From positions 114,462-178,461 of the forward strand of contig NZ_CANMVL010000004.1 of NCBI RefSeq assembly GCF_947501415.1: a stretch of 64,000 nt of DNA. Reading direction: 5' to 3'. Source of the stretch: an uncultured Halomonas sp. GTDB lineage: Bacteria > Pseudomonadota > Gammaproteobacteria > Pseudomonadales > Halomonadaceae. The translations under genes were made by a program, and so were the position numbers. Below the pieces are notes generated by a model. It worked only from the letters and a program-made list of their open reading frames with translations, made no database searches and had not been told where the DNA came from. This document shows, one piece after another, positions 18,124-27,066 of the stretch; within the stretch, counting starts at the first letter, position 1, and the number at the start of each line of letters is the position of its first letter.

Positions 18124-19617
18124 ATGGAACTTCTCGCCTTTCTCGCCCAGGGTTTCGCCGTGGCGCTCGAGCCCCAGCACCTGTTTCTGGCGCTCGTGGG
18201 TTGCGCGCTGGGCACCCTGATCGGAGCGCTGCCAGGCCTCGGGCCGGTCAACGGGGTGGCCCTGATGATCCCGCTCACCTTCAACTTCAGCCTCTCGGCC
18301 ACGGCCGCGCTGATCCTGCTGGTCAGCATCTACTACGGCTGCATGTATGGCGGCCGCATCAGCTCCATCCTGCTCAATATCCCCGGCGACGAGCCGGCCA
18401 TGATGACCACCCTGGATGGCTTTCCCATGGCGCAGCAGGGTCGTGGCGGCGAGGCGCTGGGGCTGACCGGTGTCGCCTCCTTCGTCGGCGCCCTGGTGTC
18501 GACGGTGGGTCTGGTGCTGTTCGCCCCGGTGCTGGTGAACTTCGCCATTCGCTTCGGTCCGGCCGAGTACTTCGCGCTGTTCGTGCTGGCCTTCGCCACC
18601 ATCGGTGGAGTGACCGGGGGGCACCTGGCGAAGAGTTTCCTGGCCGCCTGCCTGGGACTGCTGTTGGGCACCGTGGGCATCGATGCGGTCAGCAGTGTGC
18701 CTCGCTACACCTTCGGCTGGTATGAGCTCTACGATGGCATCGACTTTATCGTGGCGCTGGTGGGGTTGTTCGCCATCTCCGAATGCCTGGTGTTCCTGGA
18801 GGATAGCCATCAGGGGCGCAAGCCCACCATGACCCTGGGCTCCGCCCTGCCGGGTGTGCGCACCGCCTGGCGCTGCCGTGGCAGCATCGGGCGCAGCTCG
18901 GTGCTGGGTTTCATCGCCGGCGTGCTGCCGGGGGCGGGGGCGGCGCTGGGCAGCTTCCTCTCCTATACCCTGGAGCGTCGCTGGCAGGGCGCGCGTGGTG
19001 ACTTCGGCAATGGCGACCCTCACGGGGTGGCGGCCCCGGAGGCGGGCAATAACGCCGCTGCCGGTGGCGCGCTGATTCCCATGCTGTCGCTGGGCATTCC
19101 CGGCAGCGGGACCACGGCCATCCTGCTGGCCCTGCTGCTGTCGATGAATATCACGCCGGGGCCGCTGCTGTTCGAGAACCAGCCCGAGCTGGTGTGGGGC
19201 CTGGTGGCGGCGCTGTTTATCGGAAACCTGATGCTGCTGGCACTCAATATCCCGTTGGTGGGGCTCTTCGCCCGCGTGCTGCGCGCGCCGGGCTGGTTCC
19301 TGATGCCCATGGTGGTCATGGTCGCCTTCGTCGGGGTCTATTCGCTTGGCAACAGCGCCTTCGACCTCTATCTGATGCTGGCCTTCGGCGTGCTGGGCTA
19401 TGTGCTGCGCAAGCTGGAGATTCCCACGGTGCCGGTGGTGCTGGGGCTGCTGCTGGGGGGGCAGATGGAGTACAACCTGCGTCGCGCCATGTCGATCTCC
19501 GGGGGCGACTGGAGCATCATCTGGAACAGTGGCATCTCGGTGGGGATCTATCTCTTCGCCATCGCCCTGCTGCTGGGCGGGCTGCTGTTCCACTGGCTGA
19601 TGAAACGGCGGAGGTAG
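18124..19617 (+). CDS. tctA: Tripartite tricarboxylate transporter large membrane subunit (TctA family)
   Basis: A 497-residue permease with about 12 hydrophobic segments. The TctA signatures are GTLIGALPGLGPVNGVALM, YYGCMYGGRISSILLNIPGDEPA, the repeat-like GFIAGVLPGAGAALGSFLSY and ALIPMLSLGIPGSGTTAILL. It follows tctB by 7 bp. It is the pore of the system. The operon ends at a strong hairpin at 19674. Confidence 0.96.
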   Translation: MELLAFLAQGFAVALEPQHLFLALVGCALGTLIGALPGLGPVNGVALMIPLTFNFSLSATAALILLVSIYYGCMYGGRISSILLNIPGDEPAMMTTLDGFPMAQQGRGGEALGLTGVASFVGALVSTVGLVLFAPVLVNFAIRFGPAEYFALFVLAFATIGGVTGGHLAKSFLAACLGLLLGTVGIDAVSSVPRYTFGWYELYDGIDFIVALVGLFAISECLVFLEDSHQGRKPTMTLGSALPGVRTAWRCRGSIGRSSVLGFIAGVLPGAGAALGSFLSYTLERRWQGARGDFGNGDPHGVAAPEAGNNAAAGGALIPMLSLGIPGSGTTAILLALLLSMNITPGPLLFENQPELVWGLVAALFIGNLMLLALNIPLVGLFARVLRAPGWFLMPMVVMVAFVGVYSLGNSAFDLYLMLAFGVLGYVLRKLEIPTVPVVLGLLLGGQMEYNLRRAMSISGGDWSIIWNSGISVGIYLFAIALLLGGLLFHWLMKRRR

Positions 19618-19673
19618 ATCACGGCCTCTTCCCTTCGAGCCGCACGCTCATCGAGGCTCCAACGACTCCAACG

Positions 19674-19705
19674 AAAAAGGGGCGCCGGCATGCCGGCGCC
19701 CCTTT
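19674..19705. terminator. Bidirectional terminator between tctA and the aminopeptidase gene
   Basis: AAAGGGGCGCCGGC pairs perfectly with GCCGGCGCCCCTTT around a short AT centre. There are five A's before and three T's after, so it can end both the plus-strand tct operon and, with a better U-tract, the minus-strand peptidase operon. Confidence 0.88.
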
Positions 19706-19751
19706 CCGTCCCTTTCCTGTTGGGCTTCGTCCAGCAGGGGGCGAGGCTCGC

Positions 19752-21566
19752 CTAGCCTTGCGCGAGCGGCCGGGTGCGTTCCTCGAGCCAGGCCAGGGCG
19801 TCGCCCTCGAGGCGGGGGGCGAGTCGTTCGCGCACCTCGGCGTGGTAGGCGTCGAGCCAGTCGGCTTCGGCGGCGTCGAGCAGCGCGACGTCGAGGCAGC
19901 GGGTGTCGATCGGACACAGTGTCAGCGTCTCGAAGCGCAGGAAGTCACCGAAGTCGCTCGCCTCGGCCGGCCGGTTGGCGACCAGGTTCTCGATGCGCAC
20001 CCCCCACTGCCCCGGTCGATACACCCCGGGCTCGATGGAGGTGATCATCCCCGCACGCATGGCGGTGTGGGGCGCCACCGGCGCGCCGGCGCTGATCACC
20101 TGGGGCCCTTCGTGGACGTTGAGAAAGTAGCCCACGCCGTGGCCGGTACCATGGCCGTAGTCGCGGCCGGTGGCCCATAGCGGTGCCCGGGCGATGGCGT
20201 CCAGACGGGGGGCGGCGATGCCCTGCGGGAACCGAGCCCGGGAGAGGGCGATGGTGCCCTTGAGCACCAGGCTGCAGTCCTCGCGCTGGGCCGCCGAGAC
20301 CTCGCCTACCGGCACCATGCGAGTGATGTCGGTGGTGCCGCCGTGGTACTGGCCGCCGGAGTCGATCAGCAGCAGGCCGTCGCCCTCGATCACCGCGTGT
20401 GCCTCGGGCGTGGCCCGGTAGTGGGGCAGGGCGCCGTTGGCGTTGAAGGCGGCAATGGTGTTGAAGCTCTCGCTGACGAAGTGCGGGTCCCGGGCGCGCT
20501 CCTCGCGCAGCCGCGTCTCCACATCCAGCTCGGTGACTCGCTCGCCGCGCGAAAGCGCCTGCTCCAGCCAGGCGAAGAAGCGGCACAGGGCGGCCCCGTC
20601 GGCCTCCATGGTGCGCCGCACGTGGGCCAGCTCCTGGTCGGTCTTGCACCCCTTGTCCAGGGTGCTTGGCTGGAAGGCCTCGACCGCTGCCATCTCGGCG
20701 GGCAGCGCCTGGCGGGTGCCCAGGGTCAGCCTGGCCGGGTCGAGCAGCACGCATGACTCGGCGGGCAGGGCAGCGAGATGCGCGCGCCAGTCGTCGTAGG
20801 GGGCGATGTCGATGCCGTCGGCGGCCAGCGCCGCCTCGAGCTCTGCATCGACGGTGCCGGGGGCGATGAACAGGGTTGCCGTCTCCCGGCCTACCAGCAG
20901 GTGGGCGAGGAACACCGGGTTGTAGGCGACATCGTCGCCGCGCAGCTGGGTCAGCCAGGCGATGTCGTCCAGGGTCGAGATCGGGTGCCAGTCGGCACCC
21001 TGCTCGGTCATGGCCGCGCGCACCCGCGCCAGACGCTCGGGGCGTGTCTCGTCCCGGAAGGCGGCGGGCTGGGCGTAGAGCGGCTGCGCCGGCAGCGCCG
21101 GACGATCCGGCCAAATGGCGTCGAGCAGGTCCAGGTCACCGCGCTGGGCGATGCCGACGGGGCCGAAAATCTCTTCCATCTGGCTGGCGTGGGCCAGAGC
21201 GACCACCTGGGCGTCGTAGCCAACGGTGGCGCCGGCCGGGAGGCGTTCGGCCAGCCACTCCATGGGCGCCGTGGCCTGGCCTTGAACCAGTTTCATCATG
21301 GCGATGCCGCTACCCGCCAGTTGCGCCTCGGCCTGCACGAAGTAACGGCTGTCGACCCACATTCCGGCGGCCTCCTGGGTCACCACCAGGGTGCCTACCG
21401 AGCCGTCGAAGCCGGAGAGCCAGGCGCGGCCGGCCCAGTGCTCGGGCAGATACTCGGAGTTGTGGGGATCGGAGGAGGGCAGCCACCAGGCGTCGATGGC
21501 GTGCTCGCGCATGACGGTACGCAGGGCGGCGAGTCGGTCCGCGGGCGTCGAGAGGACTTGGCTCAT
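19752..21566 (-). CDS. Xaa-Pro aminopeptidase, long (three-domain) M24B type
   Basis: A 604-residue aminopeptidase P resembling the eukaryotic cytosolic XPNPEP1 form: two creatinase-like N-terminal domains (about 1-310) before the M24 catalytic domain. This differs from E. coli PepP (~440 aa). Metal ligands are visible: Asp residues in LLIDSGGQYHGGTTDITR, His in GHGTGHGVGYFLNVHEGP, and Glu in ITSIEPGVYRPGQWGVRIEN. It removes N-terminal residues ahead of proline. GGAG lies seven bases before the ATG, inside the end of the POT transporter gene (1-base gap), so the two form a peptide-uptake and hydrolysis operon. Confidence 0.95.
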   Translation of the reverse strand: MSQVLSTPADRLAALRTVMREHAIDAWWLPSSDPHNSEYLPEHWAGRAWLSGFDGSVGTLVVTQEAAGMWVDSRYFVQAEAQLAGSGIAMMKLVQGQATAPMEWLAERLPAGATVGYDAQVVALAHASQMEEIFGPVGIAQRGDLDLLDAIWPDRPALPAQPLYAQPAAFRDETRPERLARVRAAMTEQGADWHPISTLDDIAWLTQLRGDDVAYNPVFLAHLLVGRETATLFIAPGTVDAELEAALAADGIDIAPYDDWRAHLAALPAESCVLLDPARLTLGTRQALPAEMAAVEAFQPSTLDKGCKTDQELAHVRRTMEADGAALCRFFAWLEQALSRGERVTELDVETRLREERARDPHFVSESFNTIAAFNANGALPHYRATPEAHAVIEGDGLLLIDSGGQYHGGTTDITRMVPVGEVSAAQREDCSLVLKGTIALSRARFPQGIAAPRLDAIARAPLWATGRDYGHGTGHGVGYFLNVHEGPQVISAGAPVAPHTAMRAGMITSIEPGVYRPGQWGVRIENLVANRPAEASDFGDFLRFETLTLCPIDTRCLDVALLDAAEADWLDAYHAEVRERLAPRLEGDALAWLEERTRPLAQG

Positions 21567-21567
21567 G

Positions 21568-23142
21568 TCAGGCTCCAGAGGTCGAGGAGGAGGAAGATGT
21601 GGCGGTGGTGCGCTGGCCGCCCTTGAGCATGCGGCCGATCAGCGGTGTCAGCAGCGCCAGAACCAGGGCACAGAGTACCAGTGCCACGGCCGAGCGGCCG
21701 AACAGTGCCGGCAGCTCGGCGAGCTTGTCGGCGCTGACGTTGCCGCCGATCAGGCCGGCCACCAGGTTGCCCAGCGCCAGGGAGGTGAACCACAGGCCCA
21801 TCAGCTGGCCGCGGATGCGCTGGGGCGCCAGGGTGCTCATGGTGGAGAGGCCCACCGGGCTCAGGCACATCTCGCCGAGGGTCAGCAGCAGCAGACTGGC
21901 GGTGATCCACAGCGGCGAGACCAGGCCGTCACCGACCAGCACCTGGCGGGCGGCGAGCATCATCAGGCCGAAACCCGCGGCGGCGAACAGCAGTCCCATC
22001 ACGAACTTGGTGGCGCTGCCCGGCTCCAGTCCGCGGCGGCCCAGGGCCGGCCACAGCCAGCCGAACAGCGGGCCGAGCAGAATGATGAAGACGGCATTGA
22101 GCGACTGGAACCACACCGTGGGGATCTCCCAGCCGAACAGGGCGCGGTCGGTGTAGTCGTTGGCGAAGAGGTTGTAGGAGGTGGGCTGCTGCTCGAAGGA
22201 GGCCCAGAAGAAGGCCGAGGCGACGATCAGCAGGAAGGCCACCACTACCCGGGCGCGCTCCCGGGCGTCGAGGCCGGCGAAGGCCATCAGATAGACGAAG
22301 AAGCCCAGGGCGCAGACGATGATCACGCTGGTCATGGCCTCGGCAATCGCCACCGGGTCGAGCCGGATCACGCCGACGGCCGCAAGCGCCACCAGGGCGG
22401 CGCCGAGGATCGACAGCCCCGAGACTGCCAGTCCCACGCCGCGACGCTTGACCGCCGGGGCGTCCCAGCTGGCCTCGCGACCGCGCTCGGCGTCAGCGCG
22501 GCGCATGGCGGGGATCGCCCACAGGCGGAAAATCAGCAGAGCCGCCAGCATGCCCAGGCCGCCGATGCCGAAGCCCCAGTGCCAGCCGCCGCTCTCGATC
22601 AGCAGGCCGGTCATCAGCGGGGCCAGCAGGGCACCCAGATTGATGCCCATGTAGAAGATCGCGAAGCCGCCGTCGCGGCGTGCATCCTCTTCCTCGTAGA
22701 GGCTGCCCACCATCACGGTGATGCAGGTCTTGAACAGCCCCGAGCCGAGCACGATCAGCAGCAGGCCGACGAAGAAGGCGCTGGCACCCCACAGCGCCGA
22801 GAGGGCGATGGCCAGATGGCCCAGGGCGATCAGGATCGAGCCATACCAGACGGCGCGGCGCTGACCGAGCCAGTTGTCGGCCAGCCAGCCGCCGGGCAGG
22901 GCGGAGAGGTAGATGGCGCCGGCGTAGATGCCGACGATGGCCGCGGCATCCTCGCGGCTGAAGCCGAGACCGCCCTCGGCGAGGCCGGCGGCCATGAACA
23001 GCACCAGCAGCGGGCGGATGCCGTAGTAGGAGAAGCGCTCCCACATCTCGGTGAAGAACAGTGACCCGAGCGGTCGGGGGTGGCCGAAGAAGCCGCGATC
23101 CCCTCGGGGCGTCGTGGCGGGAGCATCGGAAGTCGAGGACAT
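21568..23142 (-). CDS. Proton-dependent oligopeptide transporter (POT/PTR family)
   Basis: A 524-residue major-facilitator protein with 12-14 hydrophobic segments. The POT motif ExxERFxYY is present as TEMWERFSYYGIRPLL, followed by LSALPGGWLADNWLGQRRAVWYG and the FYMGINLGALLAPL motif. It imports di- and tripeptides with H+, consistent with the proline-specific peptidase directly downstream. It is the first gene of the two-gene unit, divergent from dgt with a 239-bp gap. Confidence 0.95.
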   Translation of the reverse strand: MSSTSDAPATTPRGDRGFFGHPRPLGSLFFTEMWERFSYYGIRPLLVLFMAAGLAEGGLGFSREDAAAIVGIYAGAIYLSALPGGWLADNWLGQRRAVWYGSILIALGHLAIALSALWGASAFFVGLLLIVLGSGLFKTCITVMVGSLYEEEDARRDGGFAIFYMGINLGALLAPLMTGLLIESGGWHWGFGIGGLGMLAALLIFRLWAIPAMRRADAERGREASWDAPAVKRRGVGLAVSGLSILGAALVALAAVGVIRLDPVAIAEAMTSVIIVCALGFFVYLMAFAGLDARERARVVVAFLLIVASAFFWASFEQQPTSYNLFANDYTDRALFGWEIPTVWFQSLNAVFIILLGPLFGWLWPALGRRGLEPGSATKFVMGLLFAAAGFGLMMLAARQVLVGDGLVSPLWITASLLLLTLGEMCLSPVGLSTMSTLAPQRIRGQLMGLWFTSLALGNLVAGLIGGNVSADKLAELPALFGRSAVALVLCALVLALLTPLIGRMLKGGQRTTATSSSSSTSGA

Positions 23143-23381
23143 GAAGCGTCTGCCTTGTCAGGTGTTTGTGGCGTTGGGGTCGCGTCGAGCGGGAGGTTGC
23201 CAGGCGAGCCTGCGGTCTGGCTCCGCCCTTGCCTGGTGTTCTTGCTGAATGACGCGGTCTGGGCAGGTGATTCTATGGAAATTCGTTAGTAGGCGAAACG
23301 ATGTTGATCGGTCGCGGTGCATCGCGATGGCCAGGTTGCATCCGCCGGTGCCAGAATGGGGCTTCCAAGGAGAGATTGCCC

Positions 23382-24731
23382 ATGACGCAGATGAGCTGGG
23401 AGCGGCTGCTCGATCCGGGGCGGCTACATGACCGGCGCGGCGCGCGCCCCGGGAACGGCCGCGGTGAGATCGGCCGCAGCCCCTTCCACAAGGATCACGA
23501 CCGGATCGTCTTCGCCGGCTCCTTCCGGCGGCTGGGGCGCAAGACCCAGGTGCACCCGCTGACCGACAATGACCACATCCATACACGGCTGACCCACTCG
23601 CTGGAGGTTGGCTGTGTGGGGCGCTCGCTGGGCATGATCGTCGGCGAGGGGCTGAGCGGCCGGCTGCCGGCATGGATCACACCGGCCGACCTGGGTGTGA
23701 TCGTGCAGGCCGCCTGCCTCGGTCACGATATCGGCAATCCGCCCTTCGGCCATGCCGGGGAGTACGCCATCCGCGACTGGTTCAAGCGCGCCGAGGCCGA
23801 TGGCAAGGGCTTGCTCGAGGGGTTGTCACCCCTGGAGCGCGAGGATCTGCTGACCTACGAGGGCAATGCCCAGGGCTTCCGAGTGGTTACCCAGATCGAG
23901 TACAACCAGTTCCGTGGCGGCATGCGCCTGACCACGGCGACCCTGGGGACCCTGCTCAAGTATCCCTGGACGGTGGAACATGGCGGAGCGGCGGGCAAGT
24001 TCAGCTGCTATCAGAGCGAGCGTGAGCTGCTGGTCGAGGTGGTCGAACGACTGGGGTTGTTGCCCAGAGGAGAGGGGCGCTGGTGCCGCCACCCCCTGGC
24101 CTGGCTGGTCGAGGCCGCCGACGATATCTGCTATGCCCTGCTCGACCTGGAGGATGGCCTGGAAATGGACATCCTGCGCTATGACGAAGTCGCCGAGATC
24201 CTGATCCAGATCGCCGGTGGGGCTCCGAGCGACTACACCGCCATGCAACGTCAGGGGGTCTCCCAGCGCCGGCGCATCGCGGCCCTGCGTGGGGCGGCCA
24301 TGGAGCGCGCGGTCAACGACGTGGGGGCGGTGTTCGTGCAGCATGAGGCGGAACTGCTGGGGGGGCGACTGCAGGCAGACTTGCTGGAATTGTGTCATCC
24401 CGATCTGGACTGGGGGGTGAAGGCGGCCAAGCAGCTGGCCCGGGAGCGCATCTTCCAGAACGAGCGCAAGGCCAAGCTCGAGATCGGGGCCTACACCACC
24501 CTGGGCATCCTGCTCGAGGCGTTTATCGGTGCGGCCCATGAGCTGCACTACACCGGCAGGTCGACCTTCAAGCACCAGCGGGTGCTGGCGCTGATAGGCG
24601 AGAATACGCCGCGCTCCTCATGGAGCCTCTACGACAGTTATCGACGCATGCTCGACTTTATCGGCGGCATGACCGATCACTATGCCGTGGACCTGGCCCA
24701 GGAGATGGGAGGGCGGCTGCGCGGGGATTGA
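23382..24731 (+). CDS. dgt: Deoxyguanosinetriphosphate triphosphohydrolase-like protein (HD domain)
   Basis: A 449-residue HD-superfamily dNTPase. The start at 23382 has AAGGAG about nine bases upstream. Metal-site motifs are RLTHSLEVGCVGR and the HD pair in CLGHDIGNPPFGHAGE. N-terminal RSPFHKDHDRIVFAGSFRRLGRKTQVHP is diagnostic of Dgt. It hydrolyses dGTP (or other dNTPs) to the deoxynucleoside and triphosphate. It is shorter than E. coli Dgt (505 aa). Convergent with the NERD gene, 18 bp apart. Confidence 0.93.
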   Translation: MTQMSWERLLDPGRLHDRRGARPGNGRGEIGRSPFHKDHDRIVFAGSFRRLGRKTQVHPLTDNDHIHTRLTHSLEVGCVGRSLGMIVGEGLSGRLPAWITPADLGVIVQAACLGHDIGNPPFGHAGEYAIRDWFKRAEADGKGLLEGLSPLEREDLLTYEGNAQGFRVVTQIEYNQFRGGMRLTTATLGTLLKYPWTVEHGGAAGKFSCYQSERELLVEVVERLGLLPRGEGRWCRHPLAWLVEAADDICYALLDLEDGLEMDILRYDEVAEILIQIAGGAPSDYTAMQRQGVSQRRRIAALRGAAMERAVNDVGAVFVQHEAELLGGRLQADLLELCHPDLDWGVKAAKQLARERIFQNERKAKLEIGAYTTLGILLEAFIGAAHELHYTGRSTFKHQRVLALIGENTPRSSWSLYDSYRRMLDFIGGMTDHYAVDLAQEMGGRLRGD

Positions 24732-24749
24732 GTCGACTCGGCGGACCCG

Positions 24750-25646
24750 TTACTCGCCTGGTGCCCGACTCGCTCCGGCATGCTCGAGCAGGGTGGCGAT
24801 GACCGCATCGTGGGTGGCGGCATCGAAGTCGCCGGGACACAGTTCGGCCAGGCGGCTGGCCAGCTGGTCGCCGCTGGCCACCAGCAGGTCGTCGGGTCCC
24901 TGGCTGGCGTCCACCTGCCAGCCGGGAAGGGTCAGCACGCCCATCACCGGTACCGTGCGGCCGGTGCGTGAGCTCAGCCACTCGGCCATCCAGCGCGCCA
25001 GTTCGCGGGTCTTGTTCAACGGTGTGCGCTCGTTCCAGCCCGGGAAGCGCAGCCGCGAGGGCTCTACCACGAGCCGGTACTGCTCTTCTCCGGAGGGGGT
25101 AAAGGGGCGGGAGCGGGCTCGGGTCTCCACCACGAAGACGCCGCAGGGTGTGACCACCACGTGGTCGATGCGTGTATCGGCCGCCGGCACATCGTGAAAG
25201 ACGTAGAAGGGGTGGGCTTCCGGGCGCACCAGCCGTTCCAGCTCCTGGCCGACTGCCAGTTCGCAGGCCAGCCCCAGCTTGAGGCGGCGGATGCGCTGGA
25301 AGTCACGCATCAGTCGAAAGCTGAAGGTCAGCACCAGCAGGGTGCTCAGCGCCCCGTAGAAGGCCCACTCCACCCAGATCTGTTCCGTGGCAAGGAGCAT
25401 GCGGCCCATGCCGTAGACCAGCGGGGCAAGCGTGATGATGGGGCCCAGGGCACCACTCAGGTAGAGTCCGGCGAAGGCGTCGTCGAGACGGTCGCGCAGC
25501 TGCTGGCCGGGCTCACGCAGCGGTTGAGCATCGAAGGGTGAGTGCACCCGTGCATCATGGAGGTTGCGAAGCGCCACGACGATTCCCCCCATGGCGGCGA
25601 GGGGAAACAGGAAGATCAGGGGTAGCAGGTATTCCAGCCAGGCCAT
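24750..25646 (-). CDS. NERD-domain membrane protein
   Basis: A 298-residue protein. An N-terminal hydrophobic anchor (MAWLEYLLPLIFLFPLAAMG) is followed by two more hydrophobic stretches around residues 60-110. A cytoplasmic NERD (nuclease-related) domain follows: AVGQELERLVRPEAHPFYVFHDVP, then RIDHVVVTPCGVFVVETRARS. The D...E-x-(K/R) layout (DHVVV...VVETR) resembles the PD-(D/E)xK fold, but Lys is replaced by Arg. Nuclease activity is inferred only from the family name. It stands alone on the minus strand between dgt and the sirtuin gene. Confidence 0.82.
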   Translation of the reverse strand: MAWLEYLLPLIFLFPLAAMGGIVVALRNLHDARVHSPFDAQPLREPGQQLRDRLDDAFAGLYLSGALGPIITLAPLVYGMGRMLLATEQIWVEWAFYGALSTLLVLTFSFRLMRDFQRIRRLKLGLACELAVGQELERLVRPEAHPFYVFHDVPAADTRIDHVVVTPCGVFVVETRARSRPFTPSGEEQYRLVVEPSRLRFPGWNERTPLNKTRELARWMAEWLSSRTGRTVPVMGVLTLPGWQVDASQGPDDLLVASGDQLASRLAELCPGDFDAATHDAVIATLLEHAGASRAPGE

Positions 25647-25748
25647 CGGGATTCCTTGCTAGGGGGAAGCGGCGAGAGGTGGCCCATTCTAGACAACCTG
25701 CCCCGCGCGGGGCCATGCTCTGTTTGGCGCAGACAGCGAGGCATCAGG

Positions 25749-26642
25749 ATGACGGCAGCACAGGTGAAACCCGAGACCAGCGAGGCAAATCTGGCGGCAC
25801 TCGTCGAGTTTGTCGAGCGCCATCCACGGCTGGCGGTGCTCGGTGGAGCCGGCATCAGCACCGCCAGTGGCATTCCCGATTATCGCGACGCCGCCGGCGA
25901 GTGGAAACGCTCGCCGCCCATGGAGCATCGTCAGTTCATGGGCAGCCATGCCGCTCGGCAGCGCTACTGGGCCCGCGCCCTGGTGGGCTTTCGCACCCTG
26001 GATGAGGCGCGGCCCAATGCGGCGCACCAGGCCCTGGCACGACTCGAGAGCCTGGGGCATGTTCGTGGGATGATCACTCAGAACGTGGATGGCCTGCATC
26101 AGCGCGCAGGCTCGCGGCGGGTGATCGACCTGCATGGTCGCGCCGACCGGGTGCGCTGCATGGGATGTGGCTCCAGCCGCATGCGTCATGCCCTGCACGC
26201 CGAGCTCGAGAGCCTTAACCCGCGCTGGACGACCCTCGGCGCGGCCGCGGCACCGGACGGGGATGCCGATCTGGAAGCGGACTTCTCCGCCTTCCGGGTG
26301 CCCGATTGCTCGCGCTGCGGCGACGGCATCTGGAAGCCCGATGTGGTGTTCTTCGGTGACAGCGTGCCGCGTGGCGTGGTCGAGCGCGCCTTTGCCCTGA
26401 TCGAGGAGTGTGATGCCCTGCTGGTGGTTGGCTCCTCGCTGATGGTCTATTCGGGTTTTCGCTTCGCGCGAGCCGCGGCCCAGCAGGGCAAGCCCATCGC
26501 ATGCCTCAACCTGGGGCGTACCCGTGCCGACGACCTCTATACCCTGAAGGTGACGGCCCCGGTAGACGCCTCGCTCGGGGCGCTGGTCGAGAGGCTGGAA
26601 GCCCGGCTTGCTGAGGGGCGCCTCAACCGCCGGCCAGCTTGA
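25749..26642 (+). CDS. NAD-dependent protein deacylase, Sir2 family (class II-like)
   Basis: A 297-residue sirtuin. NAD-site LGGAGISTASGIPDYRD is at about 31-47, followed by QRYWARALVGF, the catalytic QNVDGLH and His in IDLHGRADRV, and a Zn ribbon of two CxxC pairs (CMGC and CSRC, about 55 residues apart). GIWKPDVVFFGDSVP follows. The RQRYWAR element is typical of class II (SIRT4-like) sirtuins, which often act on non-acetyl acyl-lysines. The start at 25749 has GAGG upstream. The last 20 bases overlap the convergent SUI1 gene. Confidence 0.93.
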   Translation: MTAAQVKPETSEANLAALVEFVERHPRLAVLGGAGISTASGIPDYRDAAGEWKRSPPMEHRQFMGSHAARQRYWARALVGFRTLDEARPNAAHQALARLESLGHVRGMITQNVDGLHQRAGSRRVIDLHGRADRVRCMGCGSSRMRHALHAELESLNPRWTTLGAAAAPDGDADLEADFSAFRVPDCSRCGDGIWKPDVVFFGDSVPRGVVERAFALIEECDALLVVGSSLMVYSGFRFARAAAQQGKPIACLNLGRTRADDLYTLKVTAPVDASLGALVERLEARLAEGRLNRRPA

Positions 26643-26997
26643 CCGTGTAGCCGCGGCTCTCGAGCTCCGCCTTGAGTGTCTCGCGGTGGTCGCCCTGGAT
26701 CTCGATCACCCCCTCCTTGACGGCACCGCCGATGCCGCAGCGCTTCTTCAACAGCTTGGCCAGGCGCTTGAGATCGGCCTCGGGCAGTGGCACGCCGCTG
26801 ATGGTGGTGACGCCCTTGCCCTTGCGGCCGCTGGTCTCGCGGCGAATCCGCACGATGCCGTCGAGTTCGGAAAGACGTGCCTGTTCCGCCTGCTCGGCAC
26901 AGCGACAGTCGGCGACGGGGTGGCGGCAGTCGGGGCAGGTCTCGCCATGCTCGGTGGAGTAGACGAGACCACGCAGCTGGTCCTGGAGTGATGACAT
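26623..26997 (-). CDS. yciH: Translation initiation factor SUI1/eIF1 family (YciH-like)
   Basis: A 124-residue protein. The N-terminus carries a Cys-rich knuckle (CPDCRHPVADCRC), then the SUI1 core VRIRRETSGRKGKGVTTISGVPL and KKRCGIGGAVKEGVIEIQGDHRETL. GGGAG precedes the ATG by eight bases. Bacterial homologues bind the 30S subunit and influence start-site fidelity in vitro; the physiological role is unclear. It overlaps the sirtuin gene tail-to-tail by 20 bp. Confidence 0.93.
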   Translation of the reverse strand: MSSLQDQLRGLVYSTEHGETCPDCRHPVADCRCAEQAEQARLSELDGIVRIRRETSGRKGKGVTTISGVPLPEADLKRLAKLLKKRCGIGGAVKEGVIEIQGDHRETLKAELESRGYTVKLAGG

Positions 26998-27066
26998 GGT
27001 GTGGCTCCCGGGGTGGGTGGCTTCAGGCCGGGATGATAGCGGCTGTGGCTGCGTCCTGCATGGCCC

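Noticed and set aside
23382..26642. A defence island
   Set aside because: dgt, the NERD gene and the sirtuin gene alternate strands, have ordinary base composition and are flanked by housekeeping genes; no mobile element is near. Kept only as a low-interest finding.
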